A stretch of DNA of 64,000 nucleotides from Puniceicoccales bacterium (GTDB lineage Bacteria; Verrucomicrobiota; Verrucomicrobiia; Opitutales; JAIRKQ01). The notes below the pieces were generated by a model, which saw nothing but the letters and a program-made list of their open reading frames with translations, ran no database searches and was not told the origin of the DNA. The position numbers were made by a program, and so were the translations under genes. Positions 38,701 to 45,118 of the stretch are shown piece after piece. Each line of letters begins with the position of its first letter. Positions within the stretch are counted from its first letter, which is position 1. The stretch is from positions 1-64,000 of the forward strand of contig JAISBD010000004.1 in the NCBI GenBank assembly GCA_031266345.1, in the 5' to 3' direction.

Positions 38701-40069
38701 GCGGGCCGCCACGGCGGAGTTGATTGCGTCAATAGACGATTTCGAGGTGGATGCATGGGGAGATGCGCGCAGTTGGCAGGATGTGCGCACCATCCTGGAA
38801 AATCAATGGGCGCATACCTTGGGTAGGCTGCGAGATGCGCTATCCTTCCTGGGGGATATTGCCGGAGAGGCGTTGGCGGAAATACCTGCCCTAAGTAGCG
38901 AGGGGGAAGCTTACATCGACGCCATCAGGGAAGATACGAAAGTATTAGCTTTCTCGCAGCAGGAGACAGTGGATGTCAGTGACCAGGAAATACAGGTGGA
39001 AGCGCAACAACAGCAACAACAGCTGCAGGAACATGAGCAGGAATTGCAACTTGAAATGCAGCTGCTCCACCAAATATTTCACGGCGACGCAAATAGGCAA
39101 ACATGCGTAGAAACAGCACTTGCCCGCCCCGCAGCACCTACTCCCGCGTGGAATGTTATCGGCGATTGGCAGGGAGAGTCGGTCGCAGCACGGCTGAGCA
39201 CAGACCACCATAGAATCGGAGCACTACCGGAGAAACTACGGGAGCGATACGACGACGCACGAAGCGTATCCAATTCCCTTTCGGAAGAATTCTCCGCTAC
39301 GCAAAATTTTTGGGAAACAGCGACCACTCCGGAGTCAATATTCAGTCCATACCAGAAAAATGCCAAATATTTGCTGCTATCCTGGGACGATTCCACGCCG
39401 CCGCAAAATCGGTGCCATTTTCTCTCGGAGTATGAGGCGGCAAGCGTTCAAAAGATGATCGATGACGGTTCTTTGACGGAGTGCCACCTGTGCACGGCCG
39501 CAGGGAGTTCGCTATCACAAAGGGGCGCATTGAAAGAAGGCAGCGAAGCATTCAAAGAACAGGCACTCTGGATCGCACACTTTTTCAATGGCGATACCCA
39601 TTGGCTGGATACGCACCCCGCCACCACCACGGAAATGTTTAATAGGCTTGGCATGCCACAGGTTTACCGGGCGGATGGGAATGGGAAGCGCAATAAATTT
39701 TTGGAAGATATTCGCCATTTCTTGATGCTTCGCTCCAGCGATCCAAAGCGGACAGATGCAGCATGTAAGGCTTCCCTCCTATTATCCACTGGCCAGCAAA
39801 AGGATCCTCTCGCTTCTTTCCTAGCGGAGCATGCCCTGACAGAACGGATCTCCCCCCATACCATCTTTTCCGCCATAGTTGATAGCTTCAATGATTTCAA
39901 TGCGGCGCACAATCTCCCCCATTGGACTGCCATTTTGCTGTCCGCCTTGGACAAGTTTGGTCCACACGCCCTCATAAATAATCAAAACTTTGGCACCTTG
40001 TTTTCCCGAATCTCAGACCCTCAAATCTCTTCCCTTATCGGAGCTGCCATCGACCGCGCTAGGAAATAA
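29777..40069 (+). CDS. Giant DUF3638/DUF3645-like protein with DExH helicase-type core, 3430 aa
   Basis: One uninterrupted frame of 10.3 kb. The ATG at 29777 is preferred to TTG 29768. Near residue 272 a GGHCAY segment in the context LPSGWIGNDGGHCAYI suggests a His/Cys-containing domain of unknown function. Residues about 1790-1960 are coiled-coil-like (many Lys/Glu/Leu/Gln). The core has Walker A IMGSGKTKVLLPLL (Lys2250), a Walker B-like ALMDEVHVTLNPKESF (Asp2383-Glu2384-x-His2386), and QAVMRERKFLHASGQ, resembling the late QAxMRxRK-GQ motif of DUF3638/DUF3645 proteins. A Gln-rich helix lies near 3070-3095. No signal peptide or clear membrane span. Giant proteins of this type are known from fungi, other eukaryotes and some Chlamydiae; their biochemistry is unsettled. 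Base composition changes near 35.9 kb. Assignment to the family is from remembered motifs, so moderately sure. Confidence 0.75.
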   Translation: MESNTNFERSPLTLDERENAISEPELSSITSTDPAREALRQAVESNLPATLVPERETSVLKSFAYAGTDERVKAFAQGLFPERLKSSELEGWQTMSGLNFATTLASGFVDFMNLNCFDGHEIEAFQESAEALEEVKRNIVEIQIPFNGGRGERLTILRDLIEFFKRELPQDLSEIPEKLEISDELKNAAVTENFAKDVLNSILNLREVRRIRSDMPPPNLGSLCDEFLAQSNTVENFVSSLGAAKLQQQVLAKLESEGSCMYLPSGWIGNDGGHCAYIILERKNGNIYAHEINSGAGLNPGRAGRHKEEGGIYSERSIPGRTVIFSKNEGGEVLLKKNLLEFIANNFALQVSDGKTSSSKQAYSYRAMYDINKKPGMAIILDPTGEGTVTGMDVGRPRFTECFQRSGNCVMKSTDILSRTVLQRAMAKKMNLGTNDPQVIKRTNQLYRLYGIYCREQILRDYLAWCKDPKNEEVIDRDSLSLLRDGVGRFGYYINRYKGIVASEQRGHLLQRANNLEREISEYLESDAAIKIMRQTNSPMPALSTIPADLAEKAKTMAQNYSRMPQIARQPPLQEEHIALKKEQIEPGIVLQQAKLIIKQIKTLKADTQPFACRKHELIQQATALLRIIPLPDEQSWEEYKNLEESDRCELMEHIHSIVLFLSDLNLAVGSLDQILPVGQNTYSKSDNPAVVNAITRARIIAFELVKMDPFLRRGLSPELVVDHSWFESFCTSAANFHVSKEERDEQMHLFQYIKNQYQHIKNQFAPKLFNYSKPPTPKPKYDLDPSSDSTITYYDEVIWETLGNAACKALINKILVSKTEPHPPQQVTPSRSMEPKMVLDDSMCAILCNHPGLFFYGNVVAVSGGREEILKAMAKQNPGMGKSLSLLRNFCNIMSYGDNLVLSSQGGESKLCDAYVRKINVRDSLEGFGSGYALESENRAHILRIESPKTDGQGIIGRITSEQLRENQPEVMRLIGEELSRPGVQNFGLLRLLEEHLELCDGFYFGNDKKLEKEGSIFHRPIASSEERKRIAELEEKSLLFNLWLQSLNRMLYPGLLKSSEKQGKQEPVADSEKYTLNDPESPLQMDALNHPKELLEAVSGVWEMGKDEFWGNVPDNRPLVKQLCALVHVVHAVSSGVIANNDAGEILDDVKARLESMLGDLDLVRSDCGDSLTGSEAMFLRLARNECITGLLAIAQKNEEVAADSLLSEMYENTFWLQSFDCGRLPKGCSAVIYGFVPSLTPYWEQHPEQAQRIAAATYDRLAFSPGKIDGSNLRAVAGQIGQFEAPGGHRVDLISFHIYDSGNRLTNAGKIFSNDDYKRLFGDKVQEITSTGISHRFVDSGEYGDIIVCECEEQDDEDDRAYGYRDGDLKIYRKFEESDDRWCYVPSSEISIVLLPECFGGDDFTVWVSGNGGFKICAKERPNEVLYESDEQGRLCDVIRREQGTVPYYISFDIPIQNNDIFSRFEGRTYSLFYHDGSGEIQEVMLPRYHDAAGETLRFRRHGENWVLSSNPSYQLIDAPSWPIGGKETKQNLLLGYEGALCLKNTDPKNGGMFKYLLPQHDIFRLRGMTHQVIPLFLKADFESKFFNGARYAEVNLHANDLDFISPSLQETDRLSCLRLARIFQIQGEYGLALQYLDKISSHGQFDASEINALNSIIQGFQIGKEESSLSALVSLKALSCLLRSSPFGENVEKTLDLILSRSSDSFELSPLSRLIGQYLSGFDLQSKEWQLDVHEELALWGGVLACIDTLHEKGQIKFLEKSLASSIVSRVSDLAKLKSPNSASLIKFIDAKINELVETIRNERGSLVESVQGKMGSMKEIAAQIANEPLGNSYSFSLLNSGIDELHKQISVENSKFKDIEMVIGRIQSSIKDLEKKDNPRASQLDDTAKTQSERPLDQLKSQFSELKQIISKHLNDLRFLEQLKRLRVLKRENMPLREAAQIEMGAGDAFDFLTKSPESALHEALFAVEPSIFEGNAWGSGETIPAGEVPQLNLTLAEEDKKQFGSRAVAFLEEFNGELAVGARQLWEISADPVASAVPEVGEISELLAIANAQRSRAIKSAKSAASQIAEIGNRGRLETTHGADAWEPVKIPHALRAYGIFVSGGADGSKRALEYLQRAHPWFSAGELHDFLLHTEAYLVNVNSARHLERVSAALAPLEKSDASADSRAASWCDALPLLRQTHDDAVRNVGDSGLMGNILLFEYATGTRPRPDQVAKITFVMDALVRGSGQHGALIQQIMGSGKTKVLLPLLITLLLNGKDNFPMVVSHVSQLPAVMLELPAILGRVGVHLDLIDADYAQFSNPKMIRAIRQQLETAFAKRNSVPVIASHTLLALRTAFRALSEQAGSKESATTNELYVEFNELFNFMEKKGIALMDEVHVTLNPKESFIIQPPAVVKLDARIAEEDVTFMVDIIHSLPEDLIEPIESNKQDQISPANLKDRLKTHAAGTCGEQFGVPRDLRDAFAGFICGDFDGQEEAALPENVRQWFDNLAPTIKHQVCLLRKLCSSTLPQCLTKVYGEHYGFNDRGEVVPYRNRMPTNNHYKDPHEALCYYILATVTKGIPSVTLGQWVGNLANQGREQVCSGMPFAQTNQAILFERLFDGMDPHLSLLDAVDMQASLEHPQMREGVLQSLQSFLGANPSKKQILATELAQDQASYFPRSYETTPLDIPAAFHGTVSMSGTLSNRESYAKMVSSAVDLQRGALGKIACKLIQDSAAPNAAQPPKTQIVALPEATLDTVESTLAHWKETVDDSKVKNLRIIVDYGAQFKDQPARQSVKNIADFIADSGNGAKYIEYFDPQLNGFAIVSVEDVRRDGLDFKAKKITNPVSDRPAKSEELFTFLDTPRTTGTDPLMMLNGHGLTTLNVLQNDLDGFLQAVMRERKFLHASGQTMDIVLSEKAVQDVFSDGNVPAMPALLSRLVRNTAASINRQQIQAATLQLRELPRRFIENKLRKCAASRNLENLAKWRAATAELIASIDDFEVDAWGDARSWQDVRTILENQWAHTLGRLRDALSFLGDIAGEALAEIPALSSEGEAYIDAIREDTKVLAFSQQETVDVSDQEIQVEAQQQQQQLQEHEQELQLEMQLLHQIFHGDANRQTCVETALARPAAPTPAWNVIGDWQGESVAARLSTDHHRIGALPEKLRERYDDARSVSNSLSEEFSATQNFWETATTPESIFSPYQKNAKYLLLSWDDSTPPQNRCHFLSEYEAASVQKMIDDGSLTECHLCTAAGSSLSQRGALKEGSEAFKEQALWIAHFFNGDTHWLDTHPATTTEMFNRLGMPQVYRADGNGKRNKFLEDIRHFLMLRSSDPKRTDAACKASLLLSTGQQKDPLASFLAEHALTERISPHTIFSAIVDSFNDFNAAHNLPHWTAILLSALDKFGPHALINNQNFGTLFSRISDPQISSLIGAAIDRARK

Positions 40070-40234
40070 ATTTAGCTCGCTAAGCTTTTAACCCTAACCT
40101 TTGGCGAGGGTCAGAAGAAATGGAAAAAGGAGTGTGGAAGAAACTCATGGAAAATTTTTCGAAAGCAAAAGAAATGGCAAAATTTTTCCATCCCCGGTGA
40201 CTTCAGGGGCCCCATTCCGCGTTCCTTCCGCCAC

Positions 40235-40264
40235 TTGACACCCCATCTATTGACACCCCATCTA
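40235..40264. repeat. Tandem duplicate of a 15-nt unit TTGACACCCCATCTA
   Basis: Two adjacent identical copies (40235-40249, 40250-40264), each starting with the -35-like TTGACA. No -10 at proper spacing follows either copy, so promoter function is doubtful. The rest of 40070-40435 has a GGGGCCCC palindrome (40207-40214), the palindrome at 40341 and the promoter at 40383, but no gene. Confidence 0.55.
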
Positions 40265-40340
40265 TTTCTTCATCTCCTCTACAATTATTCGCCCTTCAGG
40301 CTGATTTGGCTCAGGTTGATTTAGCATAGAATTTCCCCTA

Positions 40341-40352
40341 TCCTAGCTAGGA
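40341..40352. repeat. 12-nt palindrome TCCTAGCTAGGA
   Basis: A perfect palindrome about 30 nt upstream of the candidate -35 of the DNA glycosylase gene. It could be an operator half-site pair; no second copy was noticed. Confidence 0.3.
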
Positions 40353-40382
40353 CTATCTTTTCCCACGCACAATCCCCTGACC

Positions 40383-40410
40383 TTGACAAAATTTCTGCTT
40401 TTTTTATTTT
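40383..40410 (+). promoter_or_regulatory. Candidate promoter of the DNA glycosylase gene
   Basis: TTGACA (40383-40388), 16-nt spacer, TATTTT (40405-40410), 26 nt before the ATG at 40436. The -35 is perfect and the -10 matches at four of six bases. Confidence 0.45.
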
Positions 40411-40435
40411 GAGATCTTCCCTGCGAAGAAAAAGT

Positions 40436-40981
40436 ATGCCCGTGCTCGATGTAAGTTTTTATTCCCGCGATACATTGGTTGTTGCACGGGAATTGTTGGG
40501 GCAGGTTCTTTGCCGGTCGACGGGTACCGCTACGCTCAGGGGGCGCGTCGTTGAAACTGAGGGCTATACCCCCGATGACCCTGCTTCCCATTCATTCCGT
40601 GGACGCACAGGGCGAACGGAGGCGATGTTCCAACGGCCGGGAACCGCTTACATTTATTTCATTTATGGGATGTACCACTGCCTAAATATCGTTACTGAAA
40701 GGGAAAATTTCGGTAGCGCCGTTCTAATTCGTGCTTTGGAGGGGTTAGGCGGCCTTAGCGAGGCGAATGGGCCGGGGAAGCTGTGCCGCGCGATGGGCAT
40801 AGGCATGGAGCACAATGGCTGCGATGTGACTTGCGAAAGTGGAAAAATTTGGGTGGAACGGGATGCGCCAATTTCCGCTGAAGATGTAGTTCAAACTACC
40901 CGCATTGGCATTAGGCGGGCGGCAAATTATCCCCGGCGTTTTTATATACGTGGAAATAAGTCCGTTTCCAAGTTTAATTGA
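40436..40981 (+). CDS. 3-methyladenine DNA glycosylase, AAG/Mpg family, 181 aa
   Basis: Removes alkylated purines from DNA. Diagnostic blocks are VARELLGQVLCR, RVVETEGYTPDDPASHSFRGRTGRTEAMF (catalytic Glu in VETEGY), RPGTAYIYFIYGMYHCLNIVT, AVLIRALEG and NGPGKLCRAMGI. Family proteins are about 190-200 residues; this one is slightly short at its C-terminus. The ATG at 40436 starts the usual fold. 40982-41213, up to the convergent tryptophanase-like gene, shows no gene. Confidence 0.9.
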   Translation: MPVLDVSFYSRDTLVVARELLGQVLCRSTGTATLRGRVVETEGYTPDDPASHSFRGRTGRTEAMFQRPGTAYIYFIYGMYHCLNIVTERENFGSAVLIRALEGLGGLSEANGPGKLCRAMGIGMEHNGCDVTCESGKIWVERDAPISAEDVVQTTRIGIRRAANYPRRFYIRGNKSVSKFN

Positions 40982-41213
40982 GCAAGAAAAGTTTGATAAT
41001 TCGGGAGCATCGCCAATGCCCCACCGCTGGGCCTTCTGCGGAGGCGAAAAAGGGCTGGAAGAGTATAAGAGGAAGATCAGCGTATTTTTCCCTGCAAAAA
41101 AACACGTTGAGCTTCGCCAAATTAGGCCTTTTCACGGGCAAAGTTTTTCCAAAAAAGTTTCCTTTTCTCCATACCTTTGCCCATTTTTTTACTTTCCCAA
41201 AAGGCTTATATTT

Positions 41214-42677
41214 TCACATCCCAGATTCCATGTGGGTAATGAATTCGTTGGCTAGCCGATTCGGCCAATCGCCAATGGGGCGCAATCTTCCCAGGAAAAA
41301 GCGAAGGGTATCCGGTTCTTCATCGAATTCTAGCCCGCCGATTAGGTCCCTATTCCCATGCAACCACCCAATTCTATCGGCTACGAATTTCATGTGCGAA
41401 AGTGTGAAGACCCTCTTCGGGACCGCCAGACGCACCAATTCCATGGCAGAGAGATGTTCGGACCCATCCTGGTTTCGCTGCTCGGAAAGTGTGCCCCTTT
41501 CCATGCCGCGTATGCCGCCAATTAGGTAGATTGCCGCTGCCAAGGCACCGGCTGGATATTGTTCCTGGGGGATATGGCTCACGAAACGGGACGCATCAAT
41601 GTGGCATCCGAGACCGCCAAATGGTCGCACAAGGGGTATGGATTTTTCCGAAAGTAGTTCTCCGAGCGCGTTGACGAACAGCGGAGTTTGACTTATGACA
41701 TGCATATCCAGGGTTTCCCCTATGCCAACCGCCATGGCTTCCATTTCACGCACTGACATCCCCCCGTACGTTAGAAATCCCTCGTAGAGCGGAATAAGCG
41801 GCCGCATCCTATTAAAATATTCATCGCTCGACGTCACTATGCCGCCTCCGCGTGCACACCCAAGTTTCCTGCCCGAGAAATAAATTATGTCCATGAGCGA
41901 TGCCATTTTTCTCACAATGTCGACCAGCGGCCAATTGGCATAGTCCGCTTCCCGAGTCTTTATAAAGAACAGATTATCGGCGAGCAGGCTGGCGTCAAAG
42001 ATCAGTGGAATTCCACGTTCTCTGCAAAAATTCGAGACCTCGACCATGTTCGACAGTGACACCGGCTGTCCACCTATTAGGTTTGTTCCTGCTTCGATGC
42101 GTACAAATGCGACGTTGCCAATGCCAACTTCCTTCACCGCAGCTTCCAGCTTATCCATGTCAAAATTTCCCTTGAAAAGGCAATTGCTTTCGACCCTAAG
42201 AGCTTCATCGCACGCCACTTCAATGACAGATCCCCCAAGTCGCACGATGTGAGCCTTTGTGGTCGTGAAATGGTAATTCATGATGGTAAAGCTTCCCGGC
42301 CGCACAAAGGTGTTTGCTATTATATTTTCGCAGGCACGACCCTGATGCGCCGGAAGAAAGTATTTAGTTCCAAAGACCTCACCGAGTACCGCGCTGAGGC
42401 GAAAAAATGTTTCCGATCCGGCGTAGCTATCATCCGCCATCATCATGGCTGCATACTGCATTTCGCTCATGGCATTCACTCCGCTATCGGTCAACATGTC
42501 TAGGAAAACTTCCCTATTTGCCAGTAAAAATGTATTATAACCGGCCCCATTGATGGCCTTCAACCGCTCACCAATTGGCAACAGATTGATGCGTTGGACC
42601 ATGCGAGCCCTGTGCATTTCCAGCGGAACTTCCTCCCCTGAGAAAAATTTTATTTTTGTATGTCTATTATCGTCCAT
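41214..42677 (-). CDS. Divergent tryptophanase/tyrosine phenol-lyase family PLP enzyme, 487 aa
   Basis: Aligns along its length with TnaA/Tpl beta-eliminating lyases: LLTDSGVNAMSEMQYAAMM, PAHQGRACENI, FKGNFDMDKLE, GGQPVSLSNM, FLTYGGMSVREMEAMAVG, GGLGCHIDASRF and the carboxylate-binding ELVRLAVPKRVFTLSHM. The PLP lysine is kept (Lys271 in FSGRKLG). The Arg that in TnaA follows the PLP-binding Asp (DSAR) is Leu here (Asp228-Ala-Ser-Leu231), and the KKD after the lysine is changed to RKL. It is thus a PLP fold-type I lyase whose substrate may not be tryptophan or tyrosine. The start at 42677 is fixed by GGAGGTT 3 nt upstream of it, a strong site unlike most genes here. Its start lies inside the end of the upstream 113-residue gene. 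Confidence 0.8.
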   Translation of the reverse strand: MDDNRHTKIKFFSGEEVPLEMHRARMVQRINLLPIGERLKAINGAGYNTFLLANREVFLDMLTDSGVNAMSEMQYAAMMMADDSYAGSETFFRLSAVLGEVFGTKYFLPAHQGRACENIIANTFVRPGSFTIMNYHFTTTKAHIVRLGGSVIEVACDEALRVESNCLFKGNFDMDKLEAAVKEVGIGNVAFVRIEAGTNLIGGQPVSLSNMVEVSNFCRERGIPLIFDASLLADNLFFIKTREADYANWPLVDIVRKMASLMDIIYFSGRKLGCARGGGIVTSSDEYFNRMRPLIPLYEGFLTYGGMSVREMEAMAVGIGETLDMHVISQTPLFVNALGELLSEKSIPLVRPFGGLGCHIDASRFVSHIPQEQYPAGALAAAIYLIGGIRGMERGTLSEQRNQDGSEHLSAMELVRLAVPKRVFTLSHMKFVADRIGWLHGNRDLIGGLEFDEEPDTLRFFLGRLRPIGDWPNRLANEFITHMESGM

Positions 42678-43008
42678 AATAACCTCCATTCGTTTTTATT
42701 AGTTCATAGAACTGTGCGAATTCATCGCACAATCGGACGGATTCGTGGTAGCAGAGATTTTCACTCCAAGTGCATAAAACATCGACATTCGGTGCTAGTA
42801 GCGGTGACTCATCGCAGCCTAACAGCCATGGGGCATGGAAGCGGTGAATCTTCAAGCTAATCGCAGCGAAAGGTGTGAACCGCAGAGGTGGAATCCCAAA
42901 GAAACCAAAAAAATCTGCAGCTTTCGGTGCCAACAGCTTCAGTATCGGTTCCCATAATGGGGAACTGATCCGAGATTGGCCCACTGTGACGCATACACCG
43001 GTACGCAA
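42667..43008 (-). CDS. Unknown protein upstream of and overlapping the tryptophanase-like gene, 113 aa
   Basis: A TTG-start frame with GAGG 7 nt upstream, ending in TAA 11 nt inside the lyase gene so that its last codons carry that gene's ribosome binding site. This overlap implies translational coupling and argues that the frame is real. The protein is rich in aromatic residues and Pro (GFFGIPPLRFTPFAA, HRFHAPWLLG) with five Cys and no visible membrane span. I do not recognise a family. It might be an accessory or regulatory protein for the lyase. A 40-codon frame (42939-43061) overlaps its start in another frame, so a frameshift joining the two cannot be excluded. Confidence 0.55.
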   Translation of the reverse strand: MRTGVCVTVGQSRISSPLWEPILKLLAPKAADFFGFFGIPPLRFTPFAAISLKIHRFHAPWLLGCDESPLLAPNVDVLCTWSENLCYHESVRLCDEFAQFYELIKTNGGYYGR

Positions 43009-43061
43009 TCTTTTTCCTCGGCATTTGAGGACAATCTAATTATCCAATCGAACAGGTGCAT
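42939..43061 (-). CDS. Possible leader ORF, 40 aa, ahead of the lyase operon
   Basis: ATG at 43061, MHLFDWIIRLSS..., stop TGA at 42939, overlapping the 113-residue frame out of phase by about 70 nt. It has Trp at positions 6 and 28. A small Trp-containing frame ahead of a tryptophanase homologue recalls TnaC, but there is no ribosome binding site and the predicted transcription start falls at its ATG. It may instead be the original N-terminus of the downstream frame after a frameshift. Confidence 0.25.
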   Translation of the reverse strand: MHLFDWIIRLSSNAEEKDCVPVYASQWANLGSVPHYGNRY

Positions 43062-43066
43062 GGAGG

Positions 43067-43095
43067 TACAATGCACAGAGTAGTGACTTTGTCAA
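43067..43095 (-). promoter_or_regulatory. Candidate promoter of the lyase operon
   Basis: Perfect TTGACA (43095-43090), 17-nt spacer, then ATTGTA (43072-43067), a poor -10. TGCAT and ATGCA flank the -10 region as 5-nt inverted arms 9 nt apart, which could be a repressor site. Confidence 0.4.
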
Positions 43096-43160
43096 GCTTT
43101 TATGTATTTTTATGCAAAAAATATGTTGATCCAACTTTTTACCTTCACGGGAGGCTATAA

Positions 43161-43958
43161 CTAGTCCAAATGAACAAACCGGGAAATTTTTATGGCACGC
43201 TTTGTGGCACGGTCAAAATCGACGATGCAGCCCTTCAGGCGCAAATCTTCGTCGGCAATGACCAGCTTGCAGCGGGCTCCGTTGACGAAACTTTCCAAAA
43301 CGGCGGATATGTCGCGACCAATCACGGACCTATGTGCACCACACATGCCCAAATCCGTGATATAAGCCGTTCCGTGGGGCAAAATGCACTCATCTGCAGT
43401 TTGCACGTGGGTATGGGTGCCAACGATCAACCCAGCTTTCCCATCCCCATACCATCCGCAGGCAATTTTTTCGGAAGTCGCCTCCGCGTGAACTTCGAGG
43501 ATGAAAATATCAACCGAAGGGCCATATTTAGCTAGCATTTCGTCAAATTTTTTAAAGGGACAGGAAGCCCGCAGTTTCATGAAATGCTTACCCAAAACAA
43601 CGCATACCCCAACTTTGATGCCGCTGCTTTCGCAAATAACAAAATCTGGACATCTTGGCCCATTTTCCAGGTTGCAAGGCGCGCACACATTGCCGAGGTC
43701 ACGGTTTTCATCGGCACCGGTGCAAAAATCACGGTCCAGGGCATGGTCGCCAAGGGTGAGCACGTCGATTTGCGCGGAGCGCAGTTCGCGCAGTGATTTC
43801 AAATTTATGCCAGCCCCGGAAGTAGCATTTTCGGCATTCGCAATCACCAAATCGATGCCATTGGTTTCGCGGATGTGGGGCAGCCTCTCAAGCAAAAATT
43901 TCCTCGCAGGTCTCCCCACGATGTCACCGAGATATAAAATTTTGAAGCTTCCACGCAT
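43161..43958 (-). CDS. TIGR00282-family metallophosphoesterase (YmdB-like), 265 aa
   Basis: Dinuclear metal phosphodiesterase; the YmdB member hydrolyses 2',3'-cyclic nucleotides. Visible are YLGDIVGRPARKFL, ANAENATSGAGI, LTLGDHALDRD, EVHAEATSEK, and GTHTHVQTADECILPHGTAYITDLGMCG. The usual metal-bridging Asn of TLGNHxxD is Asp here (GDHALD), while the other ligands are kept. Full length. Divergent from the SurA-like gene. Confidence 0.85.
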   Translation of the reverse strand: MRGSFKILYLGDIVGRPARKFLLERLPHIRETNGIDLVIANAENATSGAGINLKSLRELRSAQIDVLTLGDHALDRDFCTGADENRDLGNVCAPCNLENGPRCPDFVICESSGIKVGVCVVLGKHFMKLRASCPFKKFDEMLAKYGPSVDIFILEVHAEATSEKIACGWYGDGKAGLIVGTHTHVQTADECILPHGTAYITDLGMCGAHRSVIGRDISAVLESFVNGARCKLVIADEDLRLKGCIVDFDRATKRAIKISRFVHLD

Positions 43959-43969
43959 TTCGCTAGGAA

Positions 43970-43999
43970 AATAAAGGTGTGAATTTTTTAATTTGTCAA
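43970..43999 (-). promoter_or_regulatory. Candidate promoter of the metallophosphoesterase gene
   Basis: Perfect -35 TTGACA (43999-43994), 18-nt spacer, -10 TTTATT (43975-43970), 11 nt before the ATG, so the mRNA leader would be very short. Confidence 0.4.
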
Positions 44000-44068
44000 G
44001 GAATGATGCTATGTGTCGCGAAAAAAGCTTGAGTTTTTATGTAAAAATGACTAGCGAAGTATTGTTTT

Positions 44069-45118
44069 ATGAAATTTTTTTTAAAATTGATAGTGCCTTG
44101 CCTATGGGTACTGCTGGCGGTATGCCTAAGTGCCGATGTGGAACCGGATAGCGATAGCCAAGTTGCGACTAGGGATAATTCTCAGCCTCTTCATCACTTT
44201 GAAGCGCCTGCTTACACCAATGAAATAGCCGCCATTGTTAATAATCAAGTCATAACAATGGAACGGGTGCGGCTGGATGTTGCCCCAATTTTGCAGCAAA
44301 TCCAATTGATATCGACCAGCGAAGAAGATTTTCACAGACGATTGCGCGCCGCAGAGTTGGAAATCTTGAATGGCATAATCAATAGGAAACTAATAGTGGA
44401 GGCATTTTTTGAGCGCGGAGGAAAATTTTCGGAGGCATATGAGAAGAAAGAGTACGAAAATTATTTGAAAAACGTGTTCGCAGGCAACAGATTGGAGCTG
44501 TCGAAATTCCTAAGAGAATATGGGAAATCAGTCCGGGAATTCAAAAGGGATGTCAAGGAGCGCGCCATCGTAAGCTTCATGGCCCACGAACTCCGAGCAT
44601 CGCAGATGGAAGTCAGTCCCGCAAAAATTAAGGAGTACTACGACTCCCACGTATCGGAATTTTTCCATGATAGCGAAATTGACCTGAAGCAGATAGTGAT
44701 AGGCGGCGGCGGTGAGCAGCGGAACAAACTGCAGGCAATTCAAAGGGAATTGGCCGAAGGGGGAGATTTTCGTAAAATTGCGGAAAAATACAGCGGCAAT
44801 GTGGGCGCCTACGACATAGGATATGTGGCTCGCAGGGACCTTAAAGCGGAGATAATTCAAGCAATTGAAACCCTTGGCGTCGGGGAACACAGCGGCGAGG
44901 TTGCGCTCGACGATAAAATTTGCATTTTTTTCATAGGGGCAGAAAAGCCTGCCAAACAGCTTAGTTTAGAGGAAGCCAGCCAAAGTATTGAGAATAAGTT
45001 GATGCGGCAATATGAGGAGGAGGCGCGCATTCGCTGGTTGCAAAAGCTCCGGGAAAATGCCTACATAAAAATTTACATCGACGGTCAGGGGTCGGAGGCC
45101 AGCCGAAGCATTGATTAG
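44069..45118 (+). CDS. SurA/PpiC-type periplasmic peptidyl-prolyl isomerase, 349 aa
   Basis: Outer-membrane protein chaperone. A signal peptide (MKFFLKLIVPCLWVLLAVCLSA) precedes a SurA-N-like domain starting EIAAIVNNQVITMERV, and one parvulin domain (about 200-300) with IDLKQIVIGG, GGDFRKIAEKYSGN, GAYDIGYVARRDL and GEHSGEVALDD. SurA of E. coli has two parvulin domains; this has one. It overlaps lpxA convergently by 4 nt. It fits with the LPS and outer-membrane genes nearby. Confidence 0.82.
   Translation: MKFFLKLIVPCLWVLLAVCLSADVEPDSDSQVATRDNSQPLHHFEAPAYTNEIAAIVNNQVITMERVRLDVAPILQQIQLISTSEEDFHRRLRAAELEILNGIINRKLIVEAFFERGGKFSEAYEKKEYENYLKNVFAGNRLELSKFLREYGKSVREFKRDVKERAIVSFMAHELRASQMEVSPAKIKEYYDSHVSEFFHDSEIDLKQIVIGGGGEQRNKLQAIQRELAEGGDFRKIAEKYSGNVGAYDIGYVARRDLKAEIIQAIETLGVGEHSGEVALDDKICIFFIGAEKPAKQLSLEEASQSIENKLMRQYEEEARIRWLQKLRENAYIKIYIDGQGSEASRSID

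Noticed and set aside
41214-42677. Calling the PLP enzyme tnaA (true tryptophanase)
   Set aside because: The cofactor-binding Arg and the KKD motif are changed, so substrate cannot be assumed; only the family is given.
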